From NCBI GenBank assembly GCA_910574455.1, contig CAJSYZ010000003.1:1984001-2048000 (forward strand): 64,000 bases of DNA. Reading direction: 5' to 3'. Below, piece after piece: positions 22,000-34,620 of this stretch. Made by a program: the position numbers and the translations under genes. How positions within the stretch are numbered: the first letter of the stretch is position 1; each line of letters starts with the position of its first letter. The stretch comes from Trichaptum fuscoviolaceum (Eukaryota > Basidiomycota > Agaricomycetes > Hymenochaetales > Trichaptaceae). The notes below the pieces were generated by a model. That model saw nothing but the letters and a program-made list of their open reading frames with translations, made no database searches and was not told the DNA's origin.

Positions 22000-24900
22000 T
22001 TAGAAGTCTACGCAGTCCGTGGCCGAATCCCATTTTGAAGCGTCGTCCTCCTCATTATCGCCATCTCCGCCTGGATCCTTCTCCGCGCCCTCGTCCGCGC
22101 CCTCGTCCTCGTCCTCGTCCGCGCCCGCGCCCTCGTCCGCGCCCTCGTCCTCGTCCGCGCCCTCGTCCTCGTCCGCGCCCTCGTCCTCGTCCGCGCCCTC
22201 GTCCTCGTCCGCGCCCTCGTCCTCGCCCTCGCCCTCAATCTTGTCAGCGCCCTCGTACCCGCTCTCACTCAGGTCGTCATCTCCTTTAGCATCGGCATCC
22301 TCGTCCTCTGCATCACCTTCAACATCGCTTCTATGCTCAGCTCCTTCACGCTCGTCGCCCTTATCATCGCTCCCGTCTTCCCAATTACCAGCGCCTTCGT
22401 CATACGCTTTCTCGCAGGTCGAATCTGCATCTACGATGTCAAAGTACAAGGAAAAGTCCCTGCCAGTGATACCCGATCCAACAAGTTCGGTGTTCTTTCT
22501 CGTATCGATATCTGTACTGGCATCGTAAGCTAGGAGGCGGGATCGAACCTTTTCCCAGTTTGATTCAGTGAAGAAAGAGGGATTCGACAACAAGTTAACA
22601 TAGTCGTCCGTATGAGGCTGCCACAGAGCGCTAGTGAAATACCACTCAGCGCCGCCAAGTTCTTCTTTGATATTTTGCAACCGAGCCACCTGTTTATCAA
22701 TGGCAACCTTGACCTATCCATGAGAAGATCAGCGAATAAGGACAATATAAGTACTGAAAAAAATAGATACCGCTGTTGCCGCAAGGGCGAGGGCACCGAT
22801 AGGCTTTCCTATGGTGTTTCTGTCCAGTATTTTATGCCGACCCATGGCCAATACAATGTGTACGGACAACACTGAGACCACAAGGTCAGAGCAGAACAGT
22901 CCTTGCTTCTGTACATTTAGGGTCAATACATGGACACAAAATGCGACAATAAATACTCTTTTACTTACCCTCTCCATACTATACCAGCTTTCCCATAGAA
23001 ACGGTTCGGCTTTCTTCTTATCAACTAGCGTCTGCAACGTCTTCACAATTGCTTCGTTTTGCATTGACTTTGATTGTTCGCTGCTGATAAAACTCGCAAC
23101 TGAATGCTCAGCTTTCTCAAACAGTTTCTTGCGCCAGCTATCAGAGCATCTCTGGGCCGCCTGAAATACAAGGATTGCATCTCAATCTGGTAAAGGTAAC
23201 TTGAAGATAACTAAGAATGACTCAACTAGAGAACAGATGTCGGCGAACTGTGTTTCGTAACTTAGTTCCACAGAATCAAACACTTTCCCCCACAGTGTGC
23301 TGATGAACTCATTGTCCGGGTTTTGCCATGGCGTGATGGACTTTCCCACTGCGCGAAATAGTGAAGGTAATAAAATATGAGTCCAACCGGCCTGAGTACC
23401 GGGAGGGAGACACTGGTTCGTCGCCCTTTTTCTGCCTGGCACGCGAGATCCTTCCTTTCCTTCATTTCGGCCCTTGTCCTCCAGCCCCACTGATGTCTGC
23501 ATATAAGTGAATCAGCAAAAATATGTCATAGAAATGAATTTGATTCGACACACTGAGCTAGTAGTCCGAGAGACTTTGCGATGACCAGGATAAGCCCCAG
23601 TCACTAACACTTCGGGTCCGGGGGTGCAGGATACTCTCGTCATTGCAAGCGACTGTGTTCGGGGTGCTAACGGCATCTTTCGACCACCGGTCTAATAAGA
23701 ATAGTGAGTGAATGCTCATATTCAGAGTGTATCAATCGACCCACACTTGCTTCATTATCAGCCACCAGCGACTGCCTCTTGCGATGTGAGGTAGCGGATC
23801 CAATCTCAGACTGCAACACGTCAGAAAGCTGTTATCCATGGCAAGTGAGCAGCTCGAAAGGAAGCAATTACCGTCGTGTCGGCCACAGGCCGATAAGGAG
23901 TGTCAGAGGGTTTCCTCTTCTTACTCAAATCCTTTTCGCCCGGTCAGAAACGAACTTAAAATGCCGGCTACCAAAGAATTGACACTTACTGTGGCACCGA
24001 CCTGTGTGTCCATGCCAGTCAACAATGACTTCTTGACCTTGACACTCTTACTAGCCTATTGAGATGGTGTAAAGTAAGTAAACATAAACATGAAGGAATC
24101 CATTACACGTGAAGGTGGAAGAATTACCACATCAACCTGGGAGTCGATGTCCGGTGGCGACTTTCTCTTTCTGTTTTTTGTGACTATGATGTCCTATTTA
24201 TAGGCACAAATTAGTGATCAACCCGATGTGAGGAAGGGAACGAACAGTTGCTACAGCGGAAGTGAGCCTACGGTGCATCGACGCCCACACATACCTGTAT
24301 ACGGGGTTCCAAGGCTAGTGAATGCACCTTACAACCATAAATCAGGGGGAAACGAGAGAAACTGGATTAAGATGGGACTTACCGGTGCGCTGAGCTGCGA
24401 ATTGGCAGTTCTCTTGTTTGCATCCTGTCCAAAGATCAATTCAGCAAGCAATGAAGGAAGGATGTAGCATGAGGATCACTGTGCTTCACTGTCTGGCACT
24501 CACCTGTCCACCTGGTTTTGTCTCGTTGTTCTTATCCTCAAGTACGGAAAGGGATTGGTTAGTAGATTGGAAAAGGTAGGAATGATATGACGTCGCTTAC
24601 CGTTGAAACCTGCGACCCGGAGAGAGTGTCGCGCAGCAACTTCCTTTTCTTTGAGTTCAAGTTGCTGCTACCTCCATCCTGTTCATTACACGACAGTTGG
24701 CAGAAAAATAATAACGAAGGGATATGATCAAACGGTCATGGGGTAACTGACGTGAATCGAACAGTAATAAGTCACACTCACACTAGCTTGAGCCGGCCTT
24801 GTCAGCCTCCTCGGATCGCTTTCGCCCTACAAGCAAGGTATTCAGACTGCATCTGCCATTCTAATGTTCCGTCAACTCACAATATTTGTGTCCGAATCGA

Positions 24901-26293
24901 CAAAATGTGCTGTCTGTTGCACGCTGATTGAGCTATTCTTTACACCATGATAGCTTGCGAGGGTTATTGTTTCTCCTTCATCCTCCCAAGGACTTAAGTT
25001 TTCATTGTCTTGCAATGAGATGCTGTGTCTAGTGTAGCTTGGCGTCAGCGAAGCTCATAATATGGTAACAAAGACGAGAGTGTCATCGTTGTAGGTAGAA
25101 GGAAATTTGATCCCGTTGTCGGAGCGTCATGATCCGCTTCTTTAGCATGAACATTAGTAATCTAGTTGCCAGTGGATCAAACTATGAGCTTTAGCTGAGT
25201 CTAAATCAAGCTTCACACTTACCATTACATCGTGCATTCCAGAAATTGATCCCGTACGCATTGCAAGATTTCAAATTTAAACTCACAAATTGATCCCTCT
25301 CGAGTCTATCCCAGCCACCTCAAGTCCTCCATCCTCTTCACCAATGAAAGTGGATTCATCTGTGTTGCGAAGCGCCCTGGCAGGTCGCTTTGTCTTGTCG
25401 TCCCGCTTTGACGTAGCGGGCGAGTCTATTATATCCGTTTCTTCACCAGAAAGGCTCTCGTTCTGTCCGGCAGGTGCGTGAAAGAAAATGTTGCTTGGAG
25501 TGGCGGCAGATCTCGACGTCTTTGCGGTCTGCACACGGGTGCGAAATGGAAGTTCACCTTTGGGATCTTCTTTCCTAGCCTTTTTTGCAGGCTTTCTGTT
25601 TGACGCATCCGTACTCGCCGCTTCATATTGTGAGTCAAAGTAGTCAACCTCCAAGCTTCGAAAACATCTGAAAATGTATAGGCAGTATAACTCACCAATG
25701 TCTAAGTCTTCGTTGTATTCAACTTCACAACCCGACACGTCTTTAACATCGTTCTTCGAGCCTGCTTACGCCAGTTCAAAGCTATGTAATTACTGATCTG
25801 AGGTTGAAGACTTACTACTAGCTTCGCCCTTCGGCTTCCTACATCCACGTTTTCCAGCGAGTTTAGGCACTGTTGAGCCCATCTGGGTGCGTGTCTCAAG
25901 AGCCTTCGACAAATTGTTTTCAATTTCTACGGTCTCTAGCATCGCTGCTTCTTGGTTTTCTGCTGCAGTCACCTTCTTTCGTACCTTGTCAGCTGCCTCT
26001 TGTTCTTTTGCTGCCCGTTTCTGCTCCGCAGCGAGTTTTTTCCTCTCTTTCGCGACCGCGACTTGCTGGGCCGCAGCTCTGCGGAAAGCTGCCCGTTCTT
26101 CCTTCTGTTTTTCCTTCTCCTCCTTCTCCTTCAATGCCTCATCCCGCCTCGCTGCCTGCTGTACTTTCCTTTTGTCTTTTTCTTCCTTCTCCCGCAATAT
26201 CTCCTCCTTTGTTCGTCTTGTTCTGAGTTGGTCAACTACTGCTCCGGGGTGCTGGTTATTGTTCTTAGCCCTCGTCTGTCTTCGAGTTGACAT
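22000..26293 (-). CDS. Transposon-borne basic/acidic protein, probable DUF6532-type, many exons
   Basis: First exon 25816-26293 begins MSTRRQTRAKNNNQHPGAVV and continues as a long Lys/Glu/Ala-rich coiled-coil. Exon 2 is 25287-25761. A run of mini-exons follows: 24881-about 25027, 24782-24826, 24601-24678, 24504-24536, 24383-24424, 24128-24193, 23990-24055, 23872-23931. The seven with both ends fixed have lengths divisible by three and phase-0 borders, and many encode a basic cluster such as KKRK followed by DTxxQV. Later exons (about 23215-23502, 22979-23160, 22783-22916, 22000-22727) resemble the DUF6532 domain seen in basidiomycete transposon-associated proteins (ALALAATAVKVAID, ITPWQNPDNEFI), ending in a Glu/Asp/Gly/Ala repeat. 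Some junctions near 25030-25286 and 23500-23820 are unresolved. Function is unknown; nuclear DNA or chromatin binding is plausible. Confidence 0.65.
22083..22240. repeat. Tandem 18-bp-type repeat coding for an acidic tail
   Basis: GCGCCCTCGTCCTCGTCC units repeat with small variants. On the minus strand they encode G-A-D-E-D-E repeats in the C-terminal tail of the gene at 22000-26293. The plus strand is also open but encodes Pro/Ser/Arg runs and is taken as an antisense artefact. Confidence 0.85.
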
Positions 26294-26427
26294 TTTGTGC
26301 AGTGTTTTGAGACTTGGGTGATAATAAGATGGATCGAAGGTGCTAGTTCAAGATCAGGGAGGCGGGGGCGTCTATCTTAGACAAGTTGAAAATTTACGCC
26401 CACTACTAGTACTACCGTGACTACTCT
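26294..26427. promoter_or_regulatory. Divergent promoter region inside the transposon
   Basis: About 135 bp separate the start of the basic/acidic gene (minus) from the earliest possible start of the transposase (plus). Any promoters for the two must overlap here. No clear TATA box was seen. CACTACTAGTACTACC near 26400 resembles words that recur in the low-complexity block at 33470-34620. Confidence 0.5.
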
Positions 26428-29400
26428 ATGACTAATTTTAACTCAGGTTCAAGTTCACTCACTGCCAGCCTGCTGGCACTCAGCTGTGAGTCCCAATCAT
26501 CGACATGTACTACTGAAGGTTACATTGATGCCAGCGACACGGAAAAAGCACGATCCCCTTCATTTTTCCACCAACTATTCGATGCACCTTGCCCAGCTGT
26601 AGTAGGACGTTCAAGAGTCAATCTGGAAGAGCAAGACATGAATATTCAGCTCATCCGATGTCATCCGTGGCAAGATCTACTGCCTGTGGTCACGACTACT
26701 ATGATCCTTCACCTATTCGACCCACACGAGCTCCAACTCCTCAACCTCTACCGAGGTCGTCCGAACTTCCAACAGAGGGTCATTTTGAGAGCGGCCCTGA
26801 CTCCTACGATTACGATATTTCCATGCTTACACAGGATATCTCGATGCTCAGTATAGGCCGAGACGAGCTGCTTCAAGACCTAGACAGACCTGATTCTCTG
26901 TCCCATTCTGGCACCGGAAGTGACAGTGGCCGTAGTGCATCCTCTGAAGATTTGGACTTCGACGTTGGAGATCATGAGGAGAGTGATGGTGACCTAAAGG
27001 TGTATCACAGATATATGAATGGTGCGCACCAAGTATATTGTCCTCGGTTTGATAGCACTCTGATGAAAAACATCGTGCAGCCACCCCGTGTGATGCGGAA
27101 GGAAACAACTTAGAAAACGACGAACCACCTGTTCCGCGAAATGAACCTGCACCAAATGACTGGTCTCCCTATTCGTGCCGAGCAGATTTTGAGCTCGCAG
27201 ACTTTCTTTATCGCGATGAGCAAATGTCTGCTGGTAATATAACAAAGCTTCTCGGAATCATGAAGGCTTACCAGCGAATTCAGTCTGTGAAGAACGCGAA
27301 ATCTGGCGGATATTCTGAGTTGGACGTAACTAAGCCCGACGATGACTCAGATCTGGATCCCACTAGTACGCTACTCGATGGAGACGCACAAAAGTTGTAC
27401 AATGTCATTGACGCTACGAGAGTTGGTGATGTGCCTTGGAAATCCTTTAGTAACTTCTACACGGACAACAATGGCCAAAAAGCGACAGACGAGAACACCG
27501 AGTCATGGAAGAGGAAAGGATATGATGTATGGTATCGGGATCCCTTGGAAGTGATCCGAAATTTGGTGGATAATACGGCTTTAGAAGGCGAATTCGACTA
27601 TGTCCCATTTCGTGAATATCAGCCAAAGGAGGAATCTGATGACATCAATGACAAAGAACGAGTGTTCAGAAATTACATGTCCGGAAATTTTGCTTGGGAA
27701 CAGGCTGTAGGTCATGACTCATGAACTCGCAGGAAACATACTGATTATCCTTGACTTAGAATAAGATCTACGCCGAAGATAAAGCAGTCCATGGATCTAT
27801 GTTCGTTCCGGTGATCTTGGGGAGCGACAAGACAACAGTTTCCGTTGGAACTGGCAACAACGAATATTATCCGTTATATCTCTCAATAGGAAATGTATCA
27901 AACAAGGCCCGGCGGTCCCAAAAGTTGAATACAGTCCAGCTTGTAGCATTTTTAGCAATACCAAAGAGTGTGTGTCAAAAACTGAGCCATTCAATTGTGT
28001 TTTGACGCTTTTTTGCAGCTGAGCGACAGTACGAAAAGTCAGATGACTTCCGTCGCTTTAGACATCAAATTTTTCATTCATCTATATCGAGAATCTTGAG
28101 TTCACTGAAGACCGCCATGTCCATAAACAATGAACAGACCATTCTCCGGTGCCCTGATGGTCACTTGCGTAGGTCGGTTCTCGGACTCGGCTCGTATATA
28201 GCCGATTATCCGGAACAGGTGAGTCTATGCGCAATATGCACTGGATGGTGCTGCAAGTAAGTACCATCCTTTCCAAAATCGCATAGGAGTCTGAGGAAAT
28301 GGCTTACGGTGGCTATATAGATGCACAGCTCCCCACAAGGACCTAGATAATCCGGAGTTTGCATCAAATCCTCGAACAAAAGAGCTACACGAACGATTGA
28401 TAGAGCAGGTAAATGACAACAACTTAACCAGAGCAACAATTCGCAAAGAGTATGGGTTCCACCAAGATATCGTGGTATGTGCTCCAAATTCTCCATTGGA
28501 TGCGCTTCTAAGAACTATGTTTTCCCGTAGCCCTTCACCAATGACTTTCCGCGCGCAGATATATGCGATCTCATTTCTCCGGACCTATTGCACCAAATCA
28601 TCAAAGGTGTTTTCAAGGATCATCTTGTCGAGTGGATATGCCAGAGCTTGACCACAACAGAGCTGGATATTGTGGATAAAAGGTGCCATTCTCAAACAAT
28701 TTGTATAATATGAATACTATCGCTGACCTCCGCGTAGAATCAGAGTCGCTGCTCCTTTTCCTGGACTACGTAGATTCCCCGAAGGCCGAGGCTTCAAGCA
28801 ATGGACAGGCAATGATTCAAAGGCACTTATGAAAGTATGTGATTTTTCCTTCTTGTTCGAGGCGGTCGTTTGCTGATAGTAGTCGATGTAAACCGCTTAG
28901 GTGTATCTTCCGGCTATTGTGGGCATTGTGCAGGATGATATAATTCATGCATTGAGTGCATTTCTCGACTTCTGTTATCTTGTGCGTCGGTACACGATTA
29001 CAGCCTCAACACTTGATCAGATCAAAGCCTCTCTGGATTGCTTTCATCAATATCGGCAAATATTCATAGCTATGGGTATCCGGGACAACTTCTCACTACC
29101 ACGACAGCATGCCATGGTCCACTATCCTACAATGATTCCTCTGTTCGCTGCACCGAGTGGACTATGTTCATCGATCACAGAGAATAAGCACATTTACGCG
29201 GTCAAGGAAACATGGCGACGCTCAAACAAAAATGATCCCTTGGGTCAGATGATCACAGCAAACCAACGACTCAGTAAACTTATTGCATCAAGGGCAGACT
29301 TCAAAAGGCGTGGAATGCTGGATGATACGTTAGCCGAGGCTTCGTGGAGAGCTTTGCGAGATGTTTTGCGCAAGAATATGTCGTCAGAGTCAGAGTCGGA

Positions 29401-30533
29401 TGACGCTGAGAGGGACCCTGATGCCAGTGGGGGAGAGCAGATGCAACAACGTGACGTATTAGTAGTAGGTGAAGCTGATGATACAGATGACTTCTTCGAT
29501 GCCATTGTGGGTATTCAAGAGCTCAACGAAATTGCAGATTTGGACGATTCCGAAAGTTTAATAGATGAGCCACAGCGTGGTGCGGTTCATGGCGTAGGAA
29601 ATGCTGAACGCCAGCTCCGCTTGGGTGGCAAGAATGACCCTTTGAGCTTTACGTTAATGGCTTCAAAAAAACGTTAGTGAAACATCCTTTTGGTGCTGCA
29701 AATCCAACTTGTTTATTGTTATCCTTGCAGAGTCCAGTAAAGTGTACCCTAAACAGCTCGATGCTCTCGCGGCAATAGAAGGCTATCCAGAACTTCGACA
29801 ACTCCGACAACTCATCAAGAAACACTTATTCAACAAGTACGAAAGTTGTAACACCAACTCAAAGTGTTCTGCTACTACTAGTAGTAGCAGGCAAGCCAAA
29901 TTAAACTACAACGGATTTGAACACTATAAACTGGATATTAGCAATGACTTTTCAATTTTCCATTCAGCCACCGCGTTCTTTGCGTATCGTGGTGAATCGA
30001 TCCCTATAGAACAAGCAATGAGGGAGGTGATCAGGTCCAGTCCCTCTTGGCGCGGAAAACCTCGACGAGATGCAGTTCTTGTCCGAGGTGGTTCCCGCAA
30101 ACAGGGGTTCGCAGGAATGAGAGTTGCCAGGGTTATACTTTTTTTCTCATTCACCGTTAAAGTGGAACGTCAGGAATGCGCTCTCGTCCAGTTTTTCAAG
30201 CGTGTTGGAGAATCGCCCGACCCGAAAACAAGAATGTGGATAGTTGAACCAGCATATGAGTTGGAGAGCTCTACCGCCTGTGTCGGACGCTGTCCCGGAG
30301 TGAATGACAGTGGCAGACATCACTATCACCGTGACTGCAAGGCTCCGAAGCTGTCTGTGATAGATATAGGGGACATCTTTCGTTTAGCTCACCTCCTTGG
30401 GGTCCCGAAGGGTGACGAATCTCCTCCGAAGTCATTGACACCTGAGGAATCCCTGGACTTTTACGATAGATTCTACGTTAACAGATTTGCTGACATGCAC
30501 ATGCACGAAACATTGTACGAAACTAGACAATGA
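26428..30533 (+). CDS. Plavaka-type (KDZ superclass) transposase
   Basis: Exons read are about 26535-27021, 27081-27706, 27760-27967, 28019-28256, 28321-28474, 28531-28682, 28738-28834, 28901-29672 and 29731-30533. All phases from the zinc finger to the stop are consistent, with no frameshift or internal stop, giving about 1180 residues. An N-terminal C2H2-like finger (CTLPSC...RARHEYSAHP) is followed by an acidic stretch. The Plavaka core then follows: ADFLYRDEQMSAGNI, HGSMFVPVILGSDKTTVS, NEYYPLYLSIGN, DFRRFRHQIFHSS, YIADYPEQ, PFTNDFPRADI, SPDLLHQIIKGVFKDHLVEW, APFPGLRRFPEGRGFKQWTG, SLPRQHAMVHY and GLCSSITENKHI. The exact first exon is uncertain: the zinc-finger frame has no ATG after an in-frame stop at 26526, so a 5' exon near 26428 is likely. 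The protein should move the element in which it lies. Confidence 0.9.
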
Positions 30534-30981
30534 TTACTACTAACTTGAAGTAAAGCTTTTCAATTAGCATACACAACCTTGAATGTACTATATTGAAACT
30601 TACGAGTGAGGACTCGGATATGGCAATGAAACAAAAGGATGTACTAGACGAAACAGACCTTAGTACTACGTATGTAACGTAGTACTACACTGGCATTGCA
30701 GCATTGGCTCTTAAAGACTAGTAGTACCATGACACTGTTTTACTTCAACTTCAAGTTATGGTGTTCTTGGCTTGCTTTCAGGTTGTACAGTATACTACTA
30801 GTGGTACACTGGCAATGATATCATGGCAGTAGTATTTCATTCAGGTTGGTCAAGGCAATGTTATTATCAGCAAATCACAAAGCGACACAAGGAAAAACTG
30901 TAGACACTAGCATAGCGCAAAGATTACATGGGAACTCCAAGTCATAGCTTCACCTCCGAGTCCAGCTCTGCCCCGCAACAG

Positions 30982-33436
30982 CTAGTTGTGGTGACTGTTT
31001 CTATTAGAAGTCCTTTCTTCCTGCTTGCCATTAGGAAGATACATCGGTGTGCAAATATCCTCAGGCTTTCGGTTCATCACTTCGCTTAGATAATCGCGAT
31101 ACTGTGAGTTGTAGATCTCTCCCGGTGATAAACTCGTCCTGGCAGTCGAAGCCCCGGCCGTAACCCTCGCTCCGGGTGGTATATCGTTACATATCTCGAG
31201 CACCGTTGCTATCAGTTGGTCTTGAAATTTATCATAGCGGGTACTATTGCGGGTATCCTTCAAGTCTACGTAAGCCGTGAACTTCTCAATAGAGTCAAGG
31301 ACTGCGTCAGTCCTCTCCTCCCGAGCATGTATGATATCGTTCATTACGTGGCGGATTGAACGGGATAGCTGGTTACCCATGACTGTGTAGAAAAGATCCT
31401 CGTTGAGGACTATTTGCAACCACCTCTTGACGACTTTAAAACCATGTATCAACTCCCGCTGAATCCTTTCCAAACGACGGACATCTCGTAAGTCGAGTTT
31501 CTTCAAAAAATCAGCGAAAGAGGGATTAGGCCCCAAGGCCTTCAAGGTCCTTTTCATGTCTTCAACAGATTTGATGCGAAGGTCGTCGGCCATAACAAAG
31601 TTCGGCACTTCTTCACCGTTATGGAGTGCGCGGACCTTGTCCCAAAGTGTGAGCGCCAGTCTCCGTCCAATCTCCGAGTCTTTAAAGACTAGATGCTTGT
31701 GAACGTCAGGCTGAGGGCGTACCTGGGCAATCCCCCAAACAGTTGGACCGCAGGCGTTACGAAAGTTCCTGGGTTGTCCACCGTCATTGAGTAGAGCCTT
31801 TCCTGTGCATTGGGCTTGAAATTAAACTGAAGAGCTGCCGATTGTTGGAGGAGTTTGTCAATTTCTACGATGAAATCGTAAAGTGCGTTGTAATGGAGCT
31901 GGAAATATGGTAGAAAGAACCGGAAAGCAGTTAATTTGTTCACCTGAGATGCGTCGAATGGCAGGTTTTGACGTTGCCGAGCTTCACGATTCAGGATAAA
32001 TTTGACATGTGGTGGGTCTTTTACCACAGTGTAGGATTTTTCTTCCGGTTCCGGGGAACGACTCGAAGTCGGAGGTGGCAAGTAAACTCGAAGGTATCGT
32101 TTAAAGTGTTCATGCATGACGACAGACAATGTCTTAAAGTTGGCGGCAAAGTAATTGAGAGTGCCGGGAACAGAATTATGTGAGTACTTGGTTCTCAGTA
32201 TCTCCTCGCCAGTGAAATCAAGGACAATTGCACAGCCTTCCCGGAGGTAGGTCAGTAGATTATCTGTAAGCTTCCTCATTCTTACAGCGTCGCCTGCTTG
32301 CCGTGACTAACAAGGGTATGTTTTTAGATGTCACTCTTTTTAGAAATGTGATCATGTTACTTACCCCAGACATTTTGTCTTCCACGAGATCGATTGACGC
32401 TGATACGTCATTTAAAGTATCTGCAACGTTCTTCTGGACTCCTTCCATCACGGCAAACCTCTTCTCCAAATCCGTAACTCGAGCCCTCAATTCATTGGAA
32501 TCCTTTTTATGAAATTCCTCCCATTTTTTCAGCTTCTTGGTCAAGTCCTGCAGCTGCTTGACTCCTGCATTTGGATCGTATAAGGGCGCGAGCTCAGAGG
32601 GGGTTGGCGAATGAGATGAACTCTTTGGGATCAAGTGAGCCGATTCGATGTTTTCTGTGCCAGTGAAGGGTTAGCTTTGGACACAGACTATGATAGAAAA
32701 GGGAGGAAGAATGCGTTACCTTCGCTTGGATCGACGTTATCAACTTGAGAATCCGATACTCCAATTGCCGGCGAACTGCGCATAGATTTTTGGGCAGCAG
32801 ACACTTTAGAACGCAAATCCGACAACATGTCATTTGGAGTACTACGTGGGCTGCGGCTGCCAGTGAATCGAGGCCGAGGAGTAGGTGAAGGGGTTGAAGG
32901 GTTGAGGACGCTAATTTGAAGAACCCTCTTATTTGGAATAGTCGGATCGTTCTGCGCGACGTCCCGCCTCTGAGTCTCCCCTCGATAGCCATTGGCGCCA
33001 GAGTATTTCCAAAGTTCTTCACGCGGGTTATAACTGTTGTGTACGTGTTGTGCGCTGCCTCTATAGTCGCGGTACGCCTCCACAGGGTATGAAGAGCTGG
33101 TCCTGTCTCGGTATTGCCCACTGGCGCTGGTACTAGTACGGCTCGGCCCCGGAGTGCTCGTGGGACTGTACTCATGATCGTTCCTCCTCCGTTTATTACT
33201 TCTGTCCTTCCTGTGCCAGCCTGAGTGTTTCTGTGAATACGGCGGTGAATAGTGACGTTCATGGGCATTCCGATTACCACTGGAACGACGCTCGACAGAA
33301 ACGCGCTCCGACTCGGATTCGGATTCTTCGAAATAATTGTCAGAACCGGCGAGGGGTCCGACTCAAACTCAGGCTCACCTTCACTTTTCGGGCTGCGCTG
33401 ACGCTTGTTACTATTGTATGATGGGCATAACTGCAA
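30982..33436 (-). CDS. Transposon-borne coiled-coil protein, unknown function, possibly disrupted
   Basis: Minus-strand gene starting MQLCPSYNSNKRQRSPK at 33436. A short intron after about 19 codons leads into a Ser/Arg/Glu-rich region, then a coiled coil (LTKKLKKWEEFHKKDSNELR...) near 32390-32570. Alpha-helical sequence without a recognised domain follows (31689-32279 and 30982-31680). Two problems were seen. At the run of five G on the minus strand (31732-31736) the frame must shift by one base to continue from AVQLFGG into VRPQPDVHKHL. The junction near 32280-32365 also does not close cleanly. Either the gene has decayed or the homopolymer is miscounted in the assembly. I do not recognise the family. 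Confidence 0.5.
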
Positions 33437-33469
33437 ACTGGAGGAGTCTCAGGCTTGCCGTGAGTAGTG

Positions 33470-34620
33470 ATGCCGAATATTAGTAATAGTAGTGGTAGTG
33501 GTAGTAGTGGTACTACCTCACGCGGAAGTTCGGTAGCGAGTAGTAGTACTAAGTAGTAGTAGCGAACTTGAAGCGGATCAGGCTCACGCTCGGCCTGAGG
33601 CTGTAGCCTGAGTGGTTCTAATCGGTAGAGCTACTACTAGTAGTACTAGAAGTACAAGCTTGAAGATCTCAGTTAGTGGATGAAGTAGATCTAGAAGGCT
33701 GAAAGCTCACTCACCACCAGTGCCAGCAGTCTACAAGTAGGATGAAATTCAGGTGGACTTCAGGATGAGAGGGCTTCAAGCTGTTGATGTGTGAAGTTGA
33801 AGAACAAGCCTAAGTACTAGACTCGGGCACGACACGTCGCTCAGGCTCACTGGGGTGCAACGTCAAGTTGTGGGCATGGGGTACTCAGGCTACTAAATTC
33901 GGAACTTGAACTTGAACTAGTTGAAAGTCCGACGGCTCGGAGTGGAAACGCTACTAGTACCTCAGGCTGCCACGTACTACTGCCGTGACTCCCGGGCCGT
34001 CGGAGTCGGACATCATGATCACTGCAACTCACTGGCAGGCTGAATGATCCGACTCGGAGTTGGCATTCAAGTTGCGCGCGCCGACAACTTCAACTTGAAA
34101 TTGAACTTGAATGCCACTGGCATGCCAGTGATGTTTGGCGACTACTACTACCTACTATTAGTACTCACTGGCAGGGTACCGTACTACTACTAGCCACTGG
34201 CAGCTGAATGATCCAGTCTTAAGCAGCTTAAGCTTCCAGTTCTGTCCACTCAGACTGGCAAGTTGTCACAATCTCAACTTTACTACTACTACTAGTAGTA
34301 GTATACGGTTCGAGTCCGAGTTCGAGTCCGAGTCCGAGTCCGAGTCCGAGCCTGAGTTCAAGGCCGGACACCGGACCTGAGTGAGCTTGAAGGCTGGCCC
34401 AGCACTGGTGAGTGGCACTCAGGCTGTCCGGCCGGCGTGACGGCGGTACTTCAAGTTCAAGTTCAAGTTCAAGTTCAAGTTCAAGTTGGAGCCTCAGGCT
34501 GAGTCGGAGTCGGGTCAGAGTTCAACTTGAAGTTGACTCGTCATCAATTCAAGAACTTCAAGTTGAAGCTGAGCCGAGCCTCCTCCGACTTGGACTCGGA
34601 GTCTCACAGGCTTCAAGTTA
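33470..34620. repeat. Low-complexity block of a few recurring short words
   Basis: About 1.15 kb made largely of GTAGTA/TACTAC, TTCAAG/CTTGAA, GAGTCC and CACTGGCA in both orientations. Clear tandem parts are GAGTCC repeats at about 34310-34350 and TTCAAG repeats at 34449-34487. The same words appear singly in the gaps at 26400-26480 and 30650-30850 within the transposon. No coding potential beyond chance. Confidence 0.8.

Noticed and set aside
22019..22528. Plus-strand frame coding long Ser/Pro/Ala runs
   Set aside because: Antisense of the acidic repeat and adjoining exon of the minus-strand gene; low complexity with no domain.
23872..25027. Regularly spaced short blocks as a CRISPR-like array
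   Set aside because: The blocks are exons with GT..AG introns of unequal length, in a eukaryotic genome; no identical repeats.
25650..25710. A 28-bp GT..AG segment in exon 2 of the basic/acidic gene taken as an intron
   Set aside because: Too short for a spliceosomal intron and removal would break the frame; the sequence reads through cleanly.
25873..26321. Hydrophobic plus-strand frames with many Phe, Ser and Cys
   Set aside because: Mirror of the Lys/Glu/Ala-rich coiled-coil first exon on the minus strand.
34308..34350. tRNA-like GGTTCGAGTCC sequence
   Set aside because: It is part of a GAGTCC tandem repeat with no surrounding cloverleaf arms.
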